A stretch of DNA of 64,000 nt, from IMG/VR virus record IMGVR_UViG_3300030518_000005, positions 1 to 64,000 of that record, one strand, 5' to 3'. This DNA is from a virus. The stretch's first letter is position 1. Every line of letters begins with the position of its first letter. The notes below the pieces were generated by a model. The model searched no databases. It had not been told where the DNA came from and saw nothing but the letters and a program-made list of their open reading frames with translations. The position numbers and the translations under genes are program-made. This document shows, one piece after another, positions 7,233 through 15,783 of the stretch.

Positions 7233-7553
7233 ATGATGATACCATACCTAGTCGGGTTCGTTATCTACATCCTATCCGTGGTTGTATCGTATTCGAATGG
7301 TCTTAAGCAAACACATTGGTTCTTCCCAATAGGTTTGATTCTTGCGGTCATTGTAAATTTCTTATGGCTATATATCGCGAAGGAATCTCCGCTTAAGGAT
7401 CAGCTATACGTGCGTGCTTTGATTTGGGACTCCATGATTGTGGGAGCATACGTGCTCGTGCCACTAGTCCTATACGGAGTCCGGCCAACGGGTTACACGT
7501 TAGCCGGATGTGTCTTCATTGTATTGGGTCTTATCTTAACGAAGCTGGGTTGA
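7233..7553 (+). CDS. Small integral membrane protein
   Basis: 106 residues from ATG at 7233 (AAGGGAG just upstream; an ATG one codon later is equally possible). About four hydrophobic segments: PYLVGFVIYILSVVV, FFPIGLILAVIVNFLWLYI, MIVGAYVLVPLVLY and LAGCVFIVLGLILT. It is similar in size and layout to small inner-membrane transport-type proteins, but no signature residue supports a specific family. The 60 bases before it contain no gene. Confidence 0.6.
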   Translation: MMIPYLVGFVIYILSVVVSYSNGLKQTHWFFPIGLILAVIVNFLWLYIAKESPLKDQLYVRALIWDSMIVGAYVLVPLVLYGVRPTGYTLAGCVFIVLGLILTKLG

Positions 7554-7554
7554 T

Positions 7555-7764
7555 ATGAGAGACGGCAAAAAGATGTGGACCAATAATTCAGATCTATATG
7601 AACTACTCCAACTCCTAGAAAAACTAGGAATATCAAGGAGTAATCACAATTATGAATTTAGATACTGGTCAACGTATTGGGAAAGAGTCCCGAACGCATC
7701 GAACCGGCTTGCAGAGCGGAGTAAGAATTCCCCACAGAAAAACGTGGGGAACGCCGTTGACTAG
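7555..7764 (+). CDS. LLxxLxxLkV-motif small protein
   Basis: 69 residues. LYELLQLLEKLGISRSNHNY is the shared motif; a Trp/Tyr-rich stretch (EFRYWSTYWERV) follows. The C-terminal codons contain a hairpin (7728-7751). The gene ends three bases from the stop of the convergent ribonucleotide reductase gene. Function unknown. Confidence 0.55.
   Translation: MRDGKKMWTNNSDLYELLQLLEKLGISRSNHNYEFRYWSTYWERVPNASNRLAERSKNSPQKNVGNAVD
7728..7751. terminator. Hairpin between convergent genes
   Basis: A perfect TTCCCCAC/GTGGGGAA stem (7728-7735 with 7744-7751), inside the end of the plus-strand gene and just before the convergent reductase stop. There is no T-run, so a terminator role is tentative. Confidence 0.35.
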
Positions 7765-7766
7765 TA

Positions 7767-9656
7767 TCACTTGATTGGGCACACGCCACCTTCGCACTCT
7801 AAACTATCCATAAACTCGAACTCTTCTTCAATACCATGAATAGGTGTAGTGTTAGCACGTAGAGTATTGTACTGATCTTCAGTGATCTCTTCGTACGGAG
7901 CTTGTGTGAACCCATGGTCGTTATGTAGTAAGAAGCTAACAGTCTTATGGGAGTTATTGTAGTTAGCAAGCAACCAAGCTTTGATGTCTTCAAGCTCTTC
8001 CTTGCGGTAGTAGACAGTACAAGAGACAGAGTTGTCAGACCATTCAGTTTGAAGCTTCTTAACCCATTTGAGCTGATCGATAGCTGTAGTATCGTTCGCC
8101 AATACTGTTCCTTTAGGATACGAGCATGGGAACTCCACTACCATGGTGTTCTTATCGTCTGTTCCATCGAAGTTCTTCTGGTACTCTACTTTGTACCCAT
8201 TGGTGCGACAGACGGCGATTAGCGGAGAGTCTGATGCCATGCGGATACGACGGATGAAGTGTTGGTAGATAGCTGGGTGAACGCCTGACGTAACCCCAGC
8301 GAGTGTGCTAAGTGTTCCACTAGGCTTAACAGTAGTAAGCTTAATAGATTTCGGCCAACCCTTCTCAGCAGAGTAGCGAGCGTCATATTGACGTAAATGC
8401 TTATAGCAGTCAGACAGCCACGAGCGTTGTTCATCAGATGCTTGAAGGATACCAGTCATGCCTATGCCCATACGCATGTTGCGGTGAACGACTTCTTCTG
8501 TCTCTGGGTGATGGCACGACAGAGCTAACGAATGCTTGTTGATCCTGTATAGAATTGTAGCAACGTCCATAAGCTCTTCTTTAGAAGCGATGTTAGGCAA
8601 GAAGATCTCAGCGAGACAGCAGGTCTCTTTGTCTTCTAACGATTGCTCTGCGCAAGGATTAAAGCCGATGATCTTTTGATCTGGGTACATGTCGCCATCT
8701 GCTAAGCGACCGACTTCACGGGCGAGCTTAAGATTGATGAGTCCGTAAGGTTCACCGTTACCGATGTAACCTTGCCAGAATGCTTCAGGGAGAAGTGCCA
8801 TGTCATTGCATACAACCGAGTTATTAGACATCGCGCGCCAGTTAGGGATATTGCCTAAGTCCCAACGCTTAGCATTGAGGAACTGAAGGTCATCCATATC
8901 ACCGATAGCGATCTGAGCTGAGCGACGTACGTTACCAGATACAACGATGTATCCGATGATGTTCATGATGTCTAGGCAATCGATAGGACGAACCTGTTTG
9001 CCACGACGAGAGTCAAGCACCTTGCAGATCTGCTCAATACCCCAGCAGAGCTCTTCTGGTCCTGATGCAGTACCACCGAAGCTCTTGATTGGAGCACCTT
9101 TGCCACGGACGAGAACAGTAGAGTACGAGAAAGACTTACCTTCTACGAGATAAGCGGAGAGCGTGTGTTCAAGAAGCTTAACCCATCCTTCACGAGAATC
9201 AGGAATAATGAAGTCAGCATCGTTAGTATCTTTGCGTGTGACCTTGATCTCGCGATCCATTACAGGTGGGATCTTATATACGTACTCGCGTTGGATGTTG
9301 TATCCTACGCCAGATCCAAGCATGAGCATATCAAATGCCCAAGTGAAAGGACGAATTGGATGATCTACGAGAGTGACTGCGCAGTTCTGAAGCGATGCGA
9401 GTCCAAACTTCTCTACTGTCTTTGTTCCAAGTTGCCAGAGGAAACGTCCCGCGACAATTCCTTTTAGTCCGAGCATATAGTCTCGAGCTCGCGCACGCTC
9501 AGCTGCAGTGAATCCAACATTGAGTTGTGTGTCTGCTGCGTTAAGGACTCGTTCAACCGTGTCTGTGAATTCTTCCGTAGTGTCGTTCATCTTGCGAGAG
9601 TAAGTTCTCTTGTACGTAACATAGCCAATCTCGCCCCATGGAGTCTTCACATTCAT
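7767..9656 (-). CDS. nrdJ: Class II (adenosylcobalamin-dependent) ribonucleoside-triphosphate reductase
   Basis: 629 residues on the minus strand, with AAAGGAAA before the ATG. The enzyme reduces ribonucleotides to deoxyribonucleotides for phage DNA synthesis, using coenzyme B12 and no oxygen. Marks of the monomeric NrdJ/RTPR family: an early redox Cys in LASLQNCAVTL (about residue 92), the active-site NPCAEQSLEDKETCCLAEI (about 330-350), KPSGTLSTLAGVTSGVHP, and the C-terminal redox pair in LECEGGVCPIK. It is shorter than the Lactobacillus enzyme (739), which is common in phages. It faces the plus-strand ThyX gene, so precursor synthesis for dNTPs is grouped here. Confidence 0.92.
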   Translation of the reverse strand: MNVKTPWGEIGYVTYKRTYSRKMNDTTEEFTDTVERVLNAADTQLNVGFTAAERARARDYMLGLKGIVAGRFLWQLGTKTVEKFGLASLQNCAVTLVDHPIRPFTWAFDMLMLGSGVGYNIQREYVYKIPPVMDREIKVTRKDTNDADFIIPDSREGWVKLLEHTLSAYLVEGKSFSYSTVLVRGKGAPIKSFGGTASGPEELCWGIEQICKVLDSRRGKQVRPIDCLDIMNIIGYIVVSGNVRRSAQIAIGDMDDLQFLNAKRWDLGNIPNWRAMSNNSVVCNDMALLPEAFWQGYIGNGEPYGLINLKLAREVGRLADGDMYPDQKIIGFNPCAEQSLEDKETCCLAEIFLPNIASKEELMDVATILYRINKHSLALSCHHPETEEVVHRNMRMGIGMTGILQASDEQRSWLSDCYKHLRQYDARYSAEKGWPKSIKLTTVKPSGTLSTLAGVTSGVHPAIYQHFIRRIRMASDSPLIAVCRTNGYKVEYQKNFDGTDDKNTMVVEFPCSYPKGTVLANDTTAIDQLKWVKKLQTEWSDNSVSCTVYYRKEELEDIKAWLLANYNNSHKTVSFLLHNDHGFTQAPYEEITEDQYNTLRANTTPIHGIEEEFEFMDSLECEGGVCPIK

Positions 9657-9681
9657 GTTGTATTTCCTTTTAACTTTTTAT

Positions 9682-9711
9682 TTGAATTGCGGTCGTTCGC
9701 GGTATGATAAT
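9682..9711 (+). promoter_or_regulatory. Putative promoter of thyX
   Basis: TTGAAT at 9682-9687 and GATAAT at 9706-9711 with an 18-base spacer, in the divergent gap between the reductase and ThyX genes. A sigma-70-like layout. Confidence 0.45.
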
Positions 9712-9736
9712 CTTACCAGAAATGAGGAGCCAAATA

Positions 9737-10441
9737 ATGCAGAGTGATGACAAAATTATCGAAGAATTATCGAATGTTTCTTCTTCAGAAAAGCTAGTCG
9801 AATTATTATCTTGTACGCCTGGAGCTCAGGAGTTAATTGTGTATTGTGCGAGAGTTTCTGCGCCACAAAATCAACTTAAGTTCGACACTTCAATTAGGTT
9901 GATAAATTATCTGTTAAAGCATAAACATTGGAGTCCATTTGAGATGGGAACTCTCACCATTCAAGTGAAAACCTCAAGAGGAATTAGTCCTCAACTATTG
10001 AGACATCGTTCTTTTACATTTCAAGAGTTTAGCCAGCGATATGCGGCGGTAGACGCAGGCGGACTTCAGCTATATGCTGCAAGAAGACAAGACGTAAAGA
10101 ACCGCCAGAATTCAATAGACGATCTGTCAGAATTAGTAAAGCAAGAGTGGCTCGATCGCCAAGACCAGAATTGGAAGAGTTCATTTGAACATTATACTTG
10201 GGCGCTTGACAATGGGATTGCTAAGGAATGTGCTAGATTTGTATTGCCTCTCGGTTGCTCAACTACACTCTATATGAGTGGATCTATTAGATCGTGGATG
10301 ACTTATTTTATGACAAGACTTGATAAGTCAACTCAACTAGAACATAGAGAAATTGCAGCAGCAGCGTTTGAAGTTTTTGAAAAAGAGTTGCCTGATATAG
10401 CTCAATCTTTAAGAGAAAACTACACTGAACTTTTTAGTTAA
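9737..10441 (+). CDS. thyX: Flavin-dependent thymidylate synthase ThyX
   Basis: 234 residues from ATG at 9737, with GAGGAG 7 bases upstream; the in-frame ATG at 9704 overlaps the promoter-like sequence. ThyX methylates dUMP to dTMP with FAD, NADPH and methylene-tetrahydrofolate. The signature is LLRHRSFTFQEFSQRY at about residues 91-106 (RHR with the following Ser and Arg-Tyr), and MSGSIRSWMTYFMTRLD is the usual dUMP-contact helix. Length is normal. A degenerate relative appears to lie at 53666-54202. Confidence 0.93.
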   Translation: MQSDDKIIEELSNVSSSEKLVELLSCTPGAQELIVYCARVSAPQNQLKFDTSIRLINYLLKHKHWSPFEMGTLTIQVKTSRGISPQLLRHRSFTFQEFSQRYAAVDAGGLQLYAARRQDVKNRQNSIDDLSELVKQEWLDRQDQNWKSSFEHYTWALDNGIAKECARFVLPLGCSTTLYMSGSIRSWMTYFMTRLDKSTQLEHREIAAAAFEVFEKELPDIAQSLRENYTELFS

Positions 10442-10454
10442 GGTTCGTATGTGG

Positions 10455-10460
10455 TATCAT
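10455..10460 (+). promoter_or_regulatory. -10 box of a leaderless endonuclease gene
   Basis: TATCAT with 6 bases to the ATG at 10467 and no ribosome site. The same spacing is seen before the endonuclease genes at 12351, 17188 and 29623. Confidence 0.4.
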
Positions 10461-10466
10461 TAAACC

Positions 10467-11063
10467 ATGAACAATCCGCATCTAAAAGAAGAAGTATTAA
10501 ATAAGCAATTTGGCCGACTATATGTTGAATCTACTTTTGTAGGCGAGAGAGGTCGACTTTATACTAACTGCATTTGCTCTTGTGGAAATAAGGTTAAGGT
10601 GAATGCCAGCAATTTAAAACGCGGAAGCAAGAAGAGCTGTGGCTGTCTGAAGAAAGAACATCTAAAAAGCTTTATTGGCAACCTAGCAAGAGGTAAACAA
10701 CCAGCTCATACAAAGCCCGTTGGTGAAGCTGCCATGAATTATGTCTATAAGAACTATAAAGGTTCAGCAAAGTTAAGAGATTTAGTCTTTGAGATTTCTA
10801 AAGAGGATTTTAGTCTTCTAACTAAAATGGATTGTCATTATTGCGACATGAAGCCGTCGACTTTAATGAACGATTCTAGACTGAATGGTGCTTATGTCTA
10901 TAATGGTCTTGATAGAAAAGACTCTTCGCTTGGATACATTAAACAAAACGTAGTTACATGTTGTGAAAGCTGCAACAGACTTAAGTCTGATTTAGTTTCT
11001 TACTCAGAATTCTTAGAAATCATCAAAGTCCTCAAGTTACTAAGAGGACCTTTGATTTGGTAA
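10467..11063 (+). CDS. HNH homing endonuclease with N-terminal zinc module
   Basis: 198 residues. The N-terminal part (FGRLYVESTF, CICSCGN, SCGCLKKE) is the DNA-binding zinc module found in many phage homing enzymes. The C-terminal HNH part shows CHYC at about residues 126-129, GLDRKDSSLGYIKQNVVTCC and CNRLKSD. Such enzymes cut DNA lacking the gene and spread by repair. It sits free-standing between ThyX and a convergent gene, with AT-richer codon use than its neighbours, as expected of a mobile gene. The stop of the convergent gene follows directly. Confidence 0.85.
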   Translation: MNNPHLKEEVLNKQFGRLYVESTFVGERGRLYTNCICSCGNKVKVNASNLKRGSKKSCGCLKKEHLKSFIGNLARGKQPAHTKPVGEAAMNYVYKNYKGSAKLRDLVFEISKEDFSLLTKMDCHYCDMKPSTLMNDSRLNGAYVYNGLDRKDSSLGYIKQNVVTCCESCNRLKSDLVSYSEFLEIIKVLKLLRGPLIW

Positions 11064-11864
11064 TCAGCACATCTCTCCGTCGCCCATGTCGCCTTTCTTG
11101 GCTTCGCCGGCTTTAGCTTTCGCTTCCATACCAGCTTTACCGTATTTCTTCTCGCCTACAGAGTAAGCAATAGCGCCGGCTGATTCTTTCGACTTGCCTT
11201 CATGCTCGAGTTTGCTTTCGAGCTCTTTGAATGCAGATTTCTTGAAAGACCATTGGCCGTCTTTAGACATAGCCATAGCTTCCATTCCGCATCCTTCGCC
11301 CATCATCATTGCTTCATCTTTAGCCATTTTGCCGAACTCAGCGTCCATAGCTTCTTTTTCAGTCTCTTTGTCGCTCTTACCAAGCATCTTGTCAGCAATT
11401 TTGGCAGCAGGAATTTTGTAGGTACCTGAGTCGATCTTGCCTTGAAGTTCTTTGATCTTTACTTCTTTGGGTGCAAGCTTAGGGTTAGCTGCATCTTTCT
11501 CTAATTCTTCTTCAGACTTGATCATATGACCTTTGGCTTCATAGTGAGCCTTAGCTGCATCATGAGTGTCGAACTCTTCTGGGTGCATAGCTACTTGGCC
11601 TGCCTTCCAGTTATAAGCTTTAAACTTGCCATTGGAGTGCTTACCGATGCTAACGGCTTGTGGCTTAGGTGCTGCAGGAGCAGATTCAGCCTTGATGATT
11701 ACCTTACCGTAGGGTTTCTGTGGGTCAGCAGGTTTCTGCGACTTCGGAGTATTATCCTTGATTGTAATCTTTCCGTATCCGGTGTCTGGCTTCACGACAT
11801 CAGCTTTAGACAGCTCTTCTTTAGCTTCTTGGAGTTTCTTTATGAGTGCGTCGATTTTATCCAT
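11064..11864 (-). CDS. Phage protein with FlgM-like and AIAYS motifs
   Basis: 266 residues on the minus strand. The N-terminal helix (MDKIDALIKKLQEAKEEL) is followed by a Lys/Pro linker. KIKELQGKIDSGTYKIPAAK plus IADKMLG at about 135-160 resembles the sigma-binding helices of FlgM-type anti-sigma factors. The C-terminal HEGKSKESAGAIAYSVGEKK resembles the AIAYS motif frequent in phage head-region proteins. It could be a virion-associated or transcription-modulating protein; neither can be decided here. Ends at the stop of the convergent HNH gene. Confidence 0.6.
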   Translation of the reverse strand: MDKIDALIKKLQEAKEELSKADVVKPDTGYGKITIKDNTPKSQKPADPQKPYGKVIIKAESAPAAPKPQAVSIGKHSNGKFKAYNWKAGQVAMHPEEFDTHDAAKAHYEAKGHMIKSEEELEKDAANPKLAPKEVKIKELQGKIDSGTYKIPAAKIADKMLGKSDKETEKEAMDAEFGKMAKDEAMMMGEGCGMEAMAMSKDGQWSFKKSAFKELESKLEHEGKSKESAGAIAYSVGEKKYGKAGMEAKAKAGEAKKGDMGDGEMC

Positions 11865-11877
11865 TATGACCTCGTTC

Positions 11878-12351
11878 TCACTCTATTATATCTTTATGTT
11901 CGGTTAGATAATTTGCCGCAGAAATGCAAAACTCTGGATTATCTTTAAAGTAACCAAGTCCTCTATTGCATCTATTACACAATAAGGCCCTTACTTTGCC
12001 CGTTCTATGACTATGATCCACAGAGAGCATTAAAGTTTCTTTGCTTTTTGAATTAACTTTTGTCTCATATTGTTTGCAAATTGCACACTTACCGTCTTGA
12101 TTTTTCAGCATTAACTTATATTGCTCGAGAGTAATTCCATAAACTGACTTAAGATCCCTATCCTTTTGTATTGCCTTAGATACAGACCTTTGATATGCTT
12201 TTCTTTCTTCTGATTTAACCACGTAGTGGCCTTTAACTTTACGAGAATTGCATTCTTTACAATAAGAGTATAGACCATCTTTATTGGTTTTGCATTTTGG
12301 AAAATCACCGACAGATTTTGACTCATTACATCTACGACATTGTTTTACCAT
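11878..12351 (-). CDS. Endonuclease VII-family homing endonuclease
   Basis: 157 residues on the minus strand. CRRCNES and YCKECN make an N-terminal zinc ribbon. YGITLEQYKLMLKNQDGKC, then CKQYE, LSVDHSHRTGKVRALLCNRC and a closing helix are the recombination endonuclease VII / HNH pattern, with His in DHSH as the catalytic residue. It is one of four members in this window (also 16667-17188, 32524-32997, 50742-51228). No ribosome site; TAAAAT lies 7 bases before the ATG. Confidence 0.88.
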   Translation of the reverse strand: MVKQCRRCNESKSVGDFPKCKTNKDGLYSYCKECNSRKVKGHYVVKSEERKAYQRSVSKAIQKDRDLKSVYGITLEQYKLMLKNQDGKCAICKQYETKVNSKSKETLMLSVDHSHRTGKVRALLCNRCNRGLGYFKDNPEFCISAANYLTEHKDIIE

Positions 12352-12358
12352 ATTAGCT

Positions 12359-12364
12359 ATTTTA
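12359..12364 (-). promoter_or_regulatory. -10 box of a leaderless endonuclease gene
   Basis: TAAAAT on the minus strand, 7 bases before the ATG at 12351. No -35 at standard distance. Confidence 0.35.
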
Positions 12365-12391
12365 CTATGTCAACTCTATTAGTTATGAATT

Positions 12392-13108
12392 ATGGCCAAG
12401 TACAATTCTTTTACTGGAAAGGTGGTTCTAATGGAAGACGATACTCTTAAGCTCCCAGAAATCTGGGTTACCAAATTCGACGAGGAACACGCGCAAAAGT
12501 TCAGAGCATCAGTTATAGCTATCGCTGCAACTGACCCCAGCCGACCTATTACTATTCACATCGACTCTTATGGTGGCTATGTAGACGCCTTGGCCAAGAT
12601 GATTGAGACCATTGATGAAGTCCCGAACCCCATTGTTACTGTCTGTATGGGTAAGGCAATGAGCTGCGGAGCTGTCCTATTGTCACACGGGGACGTCCGT
12701 TTCTTGGGCCGACACTCACGTGTCATGGTCCACGAAGTCTCATCTGGGACCGGCGGGAACGTACACGACATGAAGGCAGACGTTAATGAGACTACTCGCT
12801 TAAACGAGTATTTCATGGGTCTGTTGGCACGCAACTGCGGCTTCAAGAACTATGATGAATTCCGCTCAGTTATCAAGCAACAAGACGGAACTGATCGTTA
12901 CTTAGTCGGCCAAGAAGCTGTTAAGTTCGGCATCGTAGACACTATCGGTACACCTAAGGTCTTTGGTAAAGTTCAATACGAAGTTACTAAACAACCCATT
13001 AAGGCTCCGTTTGCTTCACGTCAGAAGCAGTCAATTACGACAGGTAAAAAGACTGCTGGAAAACGCAAATCGTCTCCTAAAAAGAAAACCGATACTAAGA
13101 AACGTTAA
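12392..13108 (+). CDS. ClpP-like serine protease with basic tail
   Basis: 238 residues. The ClpP fold is marked by IDSYGGYVDALAKMIETI, the nucleophile region GKAMSCGAVLLSHG (Ser about residue 88, where ClpP has AASMGA) and the His region RVMVHEVSSGTGG (His about 112). The last 35 residues are a Lys-rich extension not found in ClpP. Such proteins may process phage proteins or act with a host unfoldase. No clear ribosome site precedes the ATG at 12392, which is divergent from the endonuclease gene at 12351. Two further ClpP-like genes lie at 15109 and 24826. Confidence 0.82.
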   Translation: MAKYNSFTGKVVLMEDDTLKLPEIWVTKFDEEHAQKFRASVIAIAATDPSRPITIHIDSYGGYVDALAKMIETIDEVPNPIVTVCMGKAMSCGAVLLSHGDVRFLGRHSRVMVHEVSSGTGGNVHDMKADVNETTRLNEYFMGLLARNCGFKNYDEFRSVIKQQDGTDRYLVGQEAVKFGIVDTIGTPKVFGKVQYEVTKQPIKAPFASRQKQSITTGKKTAGKRKSSPKKKTDTKKR

Positions 13109-13119
13109 TGGGAGGTCCT

Positions 13120-13455
13120 ATGTCGGATCAAAACGAGCAAAAAGCAACAAACGAAGTAGATCAAAAGGTCGCAATCTCCCCTGAAGATTGCAATGCCGCT
13201 CTTGATTTTTGGAGACACTTTAATATCCCAATTCCTGCTAACTTACAGGCTGCCATGGATGTATTCGCTAAGGATCCAACTTGGCAGAACCAAGAAGTAG
13301 TGAAGTTGGAGATCTGCAAAGCTATCTCTGAGACTGATCATCAGGCCTTCAAGGATGAGATGTTCAATAAGATTGTTGAAGAGACTGCAGCTGTATCATT
13401 CGACTTACAATTCGACCAAGACTTGGAGAAGACGCTCGACGTTAATAACAAGTAA
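13120..13455 (+). CDS. Acidic hypothetical protein
   Basis: 111 residues from ATG with GGGAGGT upstream. Mostly helical and acidic (PEDCNAALDFWRHFNIPIP; ETDHQAFKDEMFNKIVEET). It directly follows the ClpP-like gene and may be cotranscribed with it. A GC-rich imperfect hairpin follows its stop. No family recognised. Confidence 0.6.
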   Translation: MSDQNEQKATNEVDQKVAISPEDCNAALDFWRHFNIPIPANLQAAMDVFAKDPTWQNQEVVKLEICKAISETDHQAFKDEMFNKIVEETAAVSFDLQFDQDLEKTLDVNNK

Positions 13456-13505
13456 GAGTGCCCGTTAGTTAGACACCGTCATCTGGGTCCTAGTGGCCCG
13501 GGTGA

Positions 13506-13511
13506 TATAAT
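13506..13511 (+). promoter_or_regulatory. -10 box before gene 13532
   Basis: TATAAT 20 bases before the TTG start at 13532, between the GC-rich hairpin and the GAGGAG ribosome site. No clear -35. Confidence 0.35.
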
Positions 13512-13531
13512 GTTCTTAACGAGGAGTCTTC

Positions 13532-14128
13532 TTGAGTAAAAAATTGAAGCGTCGAATTCAGCAGCTCTGTGGCCTTGATAAACTAAGTCGCGAGGAAAAA
13601 GTACTCCGCGCTAACGAGATTCTCAACTCTGTTGAACTTAAACAGGCTATTTGCCATGAGATACTTGGAACTAAGTTCAAAGATATCGAAAAGGCTATGC
13701 TCGATGCTCTCAAAGAAAGACAGCTTACCCCTGAGCAAGAAGAAGAGTTTGAACTCCGCGAGTCTCATCCTGAGAAGTATGAAGAACCTGAGTTTGATCC
13801 TGAGTTAGAGTTTAAGATCAATAAGAAAGCCGCCGACAAGCCTAAGAACGGCCCAAGCGCTTATGGAACTTATACTCGTGAGCAGGTTGCAGAGCTTCTT
13901 GCTGCTTCTAATGCTCCGTATGAACAGCCTCCAATGATGACGATGCCTAAGAACTATCCGACCTATTCACGCGAACAGGTAGAAGAATTAATGCGTGAGC
14001 ATTACGCGTATGAGATCGAAGAGAAGAAACGGAAAGAAGAGCGTGACAAATGGGATTCTCAGAAGACGACAGGATTAGGGCCAAAAACCGGACATCGAAC
14101 GAAGCCTACGAACTCTTCGAAGGATTAA
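13532..14128 (+). CDS. Coiled-coil-rich protein with internal repeat, TTG start
   Basis: 198 residues. GAGGAG is placed 7 bases before a TTG start. The N-terminal half is helical and charged; YGTYTREQVAELLAAS and YPTYSREQVEELMREH (about residues 110 and 148) are two copies of a TYxREQVxEL repeat. The C-terminus is a charged helix plus a Lys/Thr-rich tail. No family recognised; the repeat suggests a protein-protein contact. Confidence 0.6.
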   Translation: MSKKLKRRIQQLCGLDKLSREEKVLRANEILNSVELKQAICHEILGTKFKDIEKAMLDALKERQLTPEQEEEFELRESHPEKYEEPEFDPELEFKINKKAADKPKNGPSAYGTYTREQVAELLAASNAPYEQPPMMTMPKNYPTYSREQVEELMREHYAYEIEEKKRKEERDKWDSQKTTGLGPKTGHRTKPTNSSKD

Positions 14129-14133
14129 AGTCG

Positions 14134-14280
14134 ATGAACTATGATTCGGCATATATCAAACGATATGCCGAATTTGCTAGGCACGAGACTAAATGTAGTT
14201 TCCGAAATGAGATACTTACACGAGTAATAAGACTTGCGGAAGGTGTTTCGAATGAAAAGCCTAAAGGTTCTAATACCTAG
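14134..14280 (+). CDS. Small basic hypothetical protein
   Basis: 48 residues from ATG at 14134, with AAGGA upstream overlapping the end of the previous gene. Helical (YIKRYAEFARHETKCSFRNE, ILTRVIRLAEG). The end overlaps the first codons of the subtilase gene. Confidence 0.5.
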   Translation: MNYDSAYIKRYAEFARHETKCSFRNEILTRVIRLAEGVSNEKPKGSNT

Positions 14281-15058
14281 TATAGCTATAATCGCTGGCT
14301 GTTCGGCCAGTGAGGCAAATACCACGCCTCCGGCTAAAGAAGTGGTTACTCAGGCTAGCAAGCTACATCATCTTATTAAGATCGCAGTTATCGACACAGG
14401 TATCGCCGATTCTTTACGCTATTCCCCAATGATCTGCGAGACCGGAAGCAAGGACTTCACTGATACTGGTCTGACAGATCATCATGGCCATGGCACTCAT
14501 ATCGCTGGTCTCATCGATCAATATGCCAAGAACAAATTCCTAGGTTATGGCGTCTATCCTAAGACAATTGCAAACATGAAAGCTAATTTCTGCATCGTGG
14601 TTCTGAAGTATTATGACCCCACTAAACCTTACAATAATAACCTCGAATCAATGAAAAAGGCTATTAGGGCTGCTATAGACGAGAAGGTAGACTTTATCAA
14701 CATCTCTGGTGGCGGTACTGACTCAAGTTCAGAAGAGAAAGCTCTTGTTGAGGAAGCCTTGAACAAGGGTATCACTCTGGTATTTGCTGCAGGCAATGAG
14801 AAGTCTGACATCGATCAGGCTGGCAAGCATTACTATCCTGCTTACTACGACAAGCGCATCGTTGTTGTCGGCAATAAGGAAGAGAGTGGCAAGAGAGCAC
14901 CAACTTCTAACTATGGTTCGACTGTAAAAGTGTGGGAGTTTGGTACAAACGCACGCTCGTATTCATCTGCTGAAGGTCAAGCATTCATGACTGGAACATC
15001 GCAAGCAACAGCGATTAAGACTGGCAAAATGGTGCGAGAACTACTCGGTAACCAATAG
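14252..15058 (+). CDS. Lipoprotein subtilisin-like serine protease
   Basis: 268 residues from ATG at 14252 (GGAAGG upstream). The N-terminus MKSLKVLIPSIAIIAGC is a lipoprotein signal with lipobox IAGC. The catalytic triad is intact: Asp in AVIDTGIA (about residue 47), His in HGHGTHIAG (about 80), Asn in FAAGNEKS and Ser in GTSQATAI (about 246). It should be an active, lipid-anchored protease outside the cytoplasm. A subtilase in a phage is unusual, and the next gene is a membrane-anchored ClpP-like protease, so the pair may work together on envelope proteins. Confidence 0.88.
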   Translation: MKSLKVLIPSIAIIAGCSASEANTTPPAKEVVTQASKLHHLIKIAVIDTGIADSLRYSPMICETGSKDFTDTGLTDHHGHGTHIAGLIDQYAKNKFLGYGVYPKTIANMKANFCIVVLKYYDPTKPYNNNLESMKKAIRAAIDEKVDFINISGGGTDSSSEEKALVEEALNKGITLVFAAGNEKSDIDQAGKHYYPAYYDKRIVVVGNKEESGKRAPTSNYGSTVKVWEFGTNARSYSSAEGQAFMTGTSQATAIKTGKMVRELLGNQ

Positions 15059-15108
15059 TGTCTAATCCTTATCCAGGGTATCATTAGAAGATGAACCTGG
15101 AGTTAATT

Positions 15109-15783
15109 ATGATCGTCAGACAGATCCTTAAAAGAATGTCAATTCTTTTCTTGTCATTGTTCTTCACCCTAGTGGTTGTCGCAGCCGTAACTCCTAATAA
15201 GCCAATTGAAACAGTCACCATGACAGCTCAAAATACGATGGTGCTCGAGGGTGAGTTCACCGCGGTATCCGTCAACACTTGGTTCAATGCCATCATTGGT
15301 AAGCGCGTGATGGTTCCACAAGACCAGAATATCTACCTTATTATTAACTCTGGTGGCGGACAATACGACCAAGCAGTCGTACTCAGAAAGCTAATAGCTC
15401 AACTCCCCAATGTCGTAGTTATCTGTAAGTACTGTGGCTCTGCTGCAGGATACATCCAAGCAACCAGTCTACATCGCCTTGTCGTAGCAAACTCTAGAAT
15501 GATTATGCACGAGATGTTCTGGCAACACGCAACTGCTAAACTAGTTCACAATACTCGTGCCATCGAGGGCTTACAGAGATCATCTGATGAGTTCGACGAA
15601 GCCATCTACTCTGTGATTGGTATGTCTAAGGCTGATTACGAAAAAAAGATCACCGATACCGAATGGTCTGTTGACTCTGAAGAGATGGTGAAGTTACACC
15701 TCGCTCAGAAGATCGTTAAGCTCGATTGCGACGTGTATATCTCTTACCTTGCTCCTCATACATGCTCGGGCACTGACGAATAA
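15109..15783 (+). CDS. Membrane-anchored ClpP/S49-like protease
   Basis: 224 residues. The ATG at 15109 follows CTGGAG. A signal anchor (ILFLSLFFTLVVVAAV, about residues 11-26) would place the domain outside the cytoplasm. IINSGGGQYDQAVVLRKLI, the nucleophile region CKYCGSAAGYIQAT (Ser about 115) and MIMHEMFWQHA (His about 138) fit the ClpP/crotonase-type protease fold. An extracytoplasmic ClpP-like protease cannot use a cytoplasmic ATPase, so it probably acts like SppA-type signal peptide peptidases. It follows the lipoprotein subtilase. Confidence 0.72.
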   Translation: MIVRQILKRMSILFLSLFFTLVVVAAVTPNKPIETVTMTAQNTMVLEGEFTAVSVNTWFNAIIGKRVMVPQDQNIYLIINSGGGQYDQAVVLRKLIAQLPNVVVICKYCGSAAGYIQATSLHRLVVANSRMIMHEMFWQHATAKLVHNTRAIEGLQRSSDEFDEAIYSVIGMSKADYEKKITDTEWSVDSEEMVKLHLAQKIVKLDCDVYISYLAPHTCSGTDE

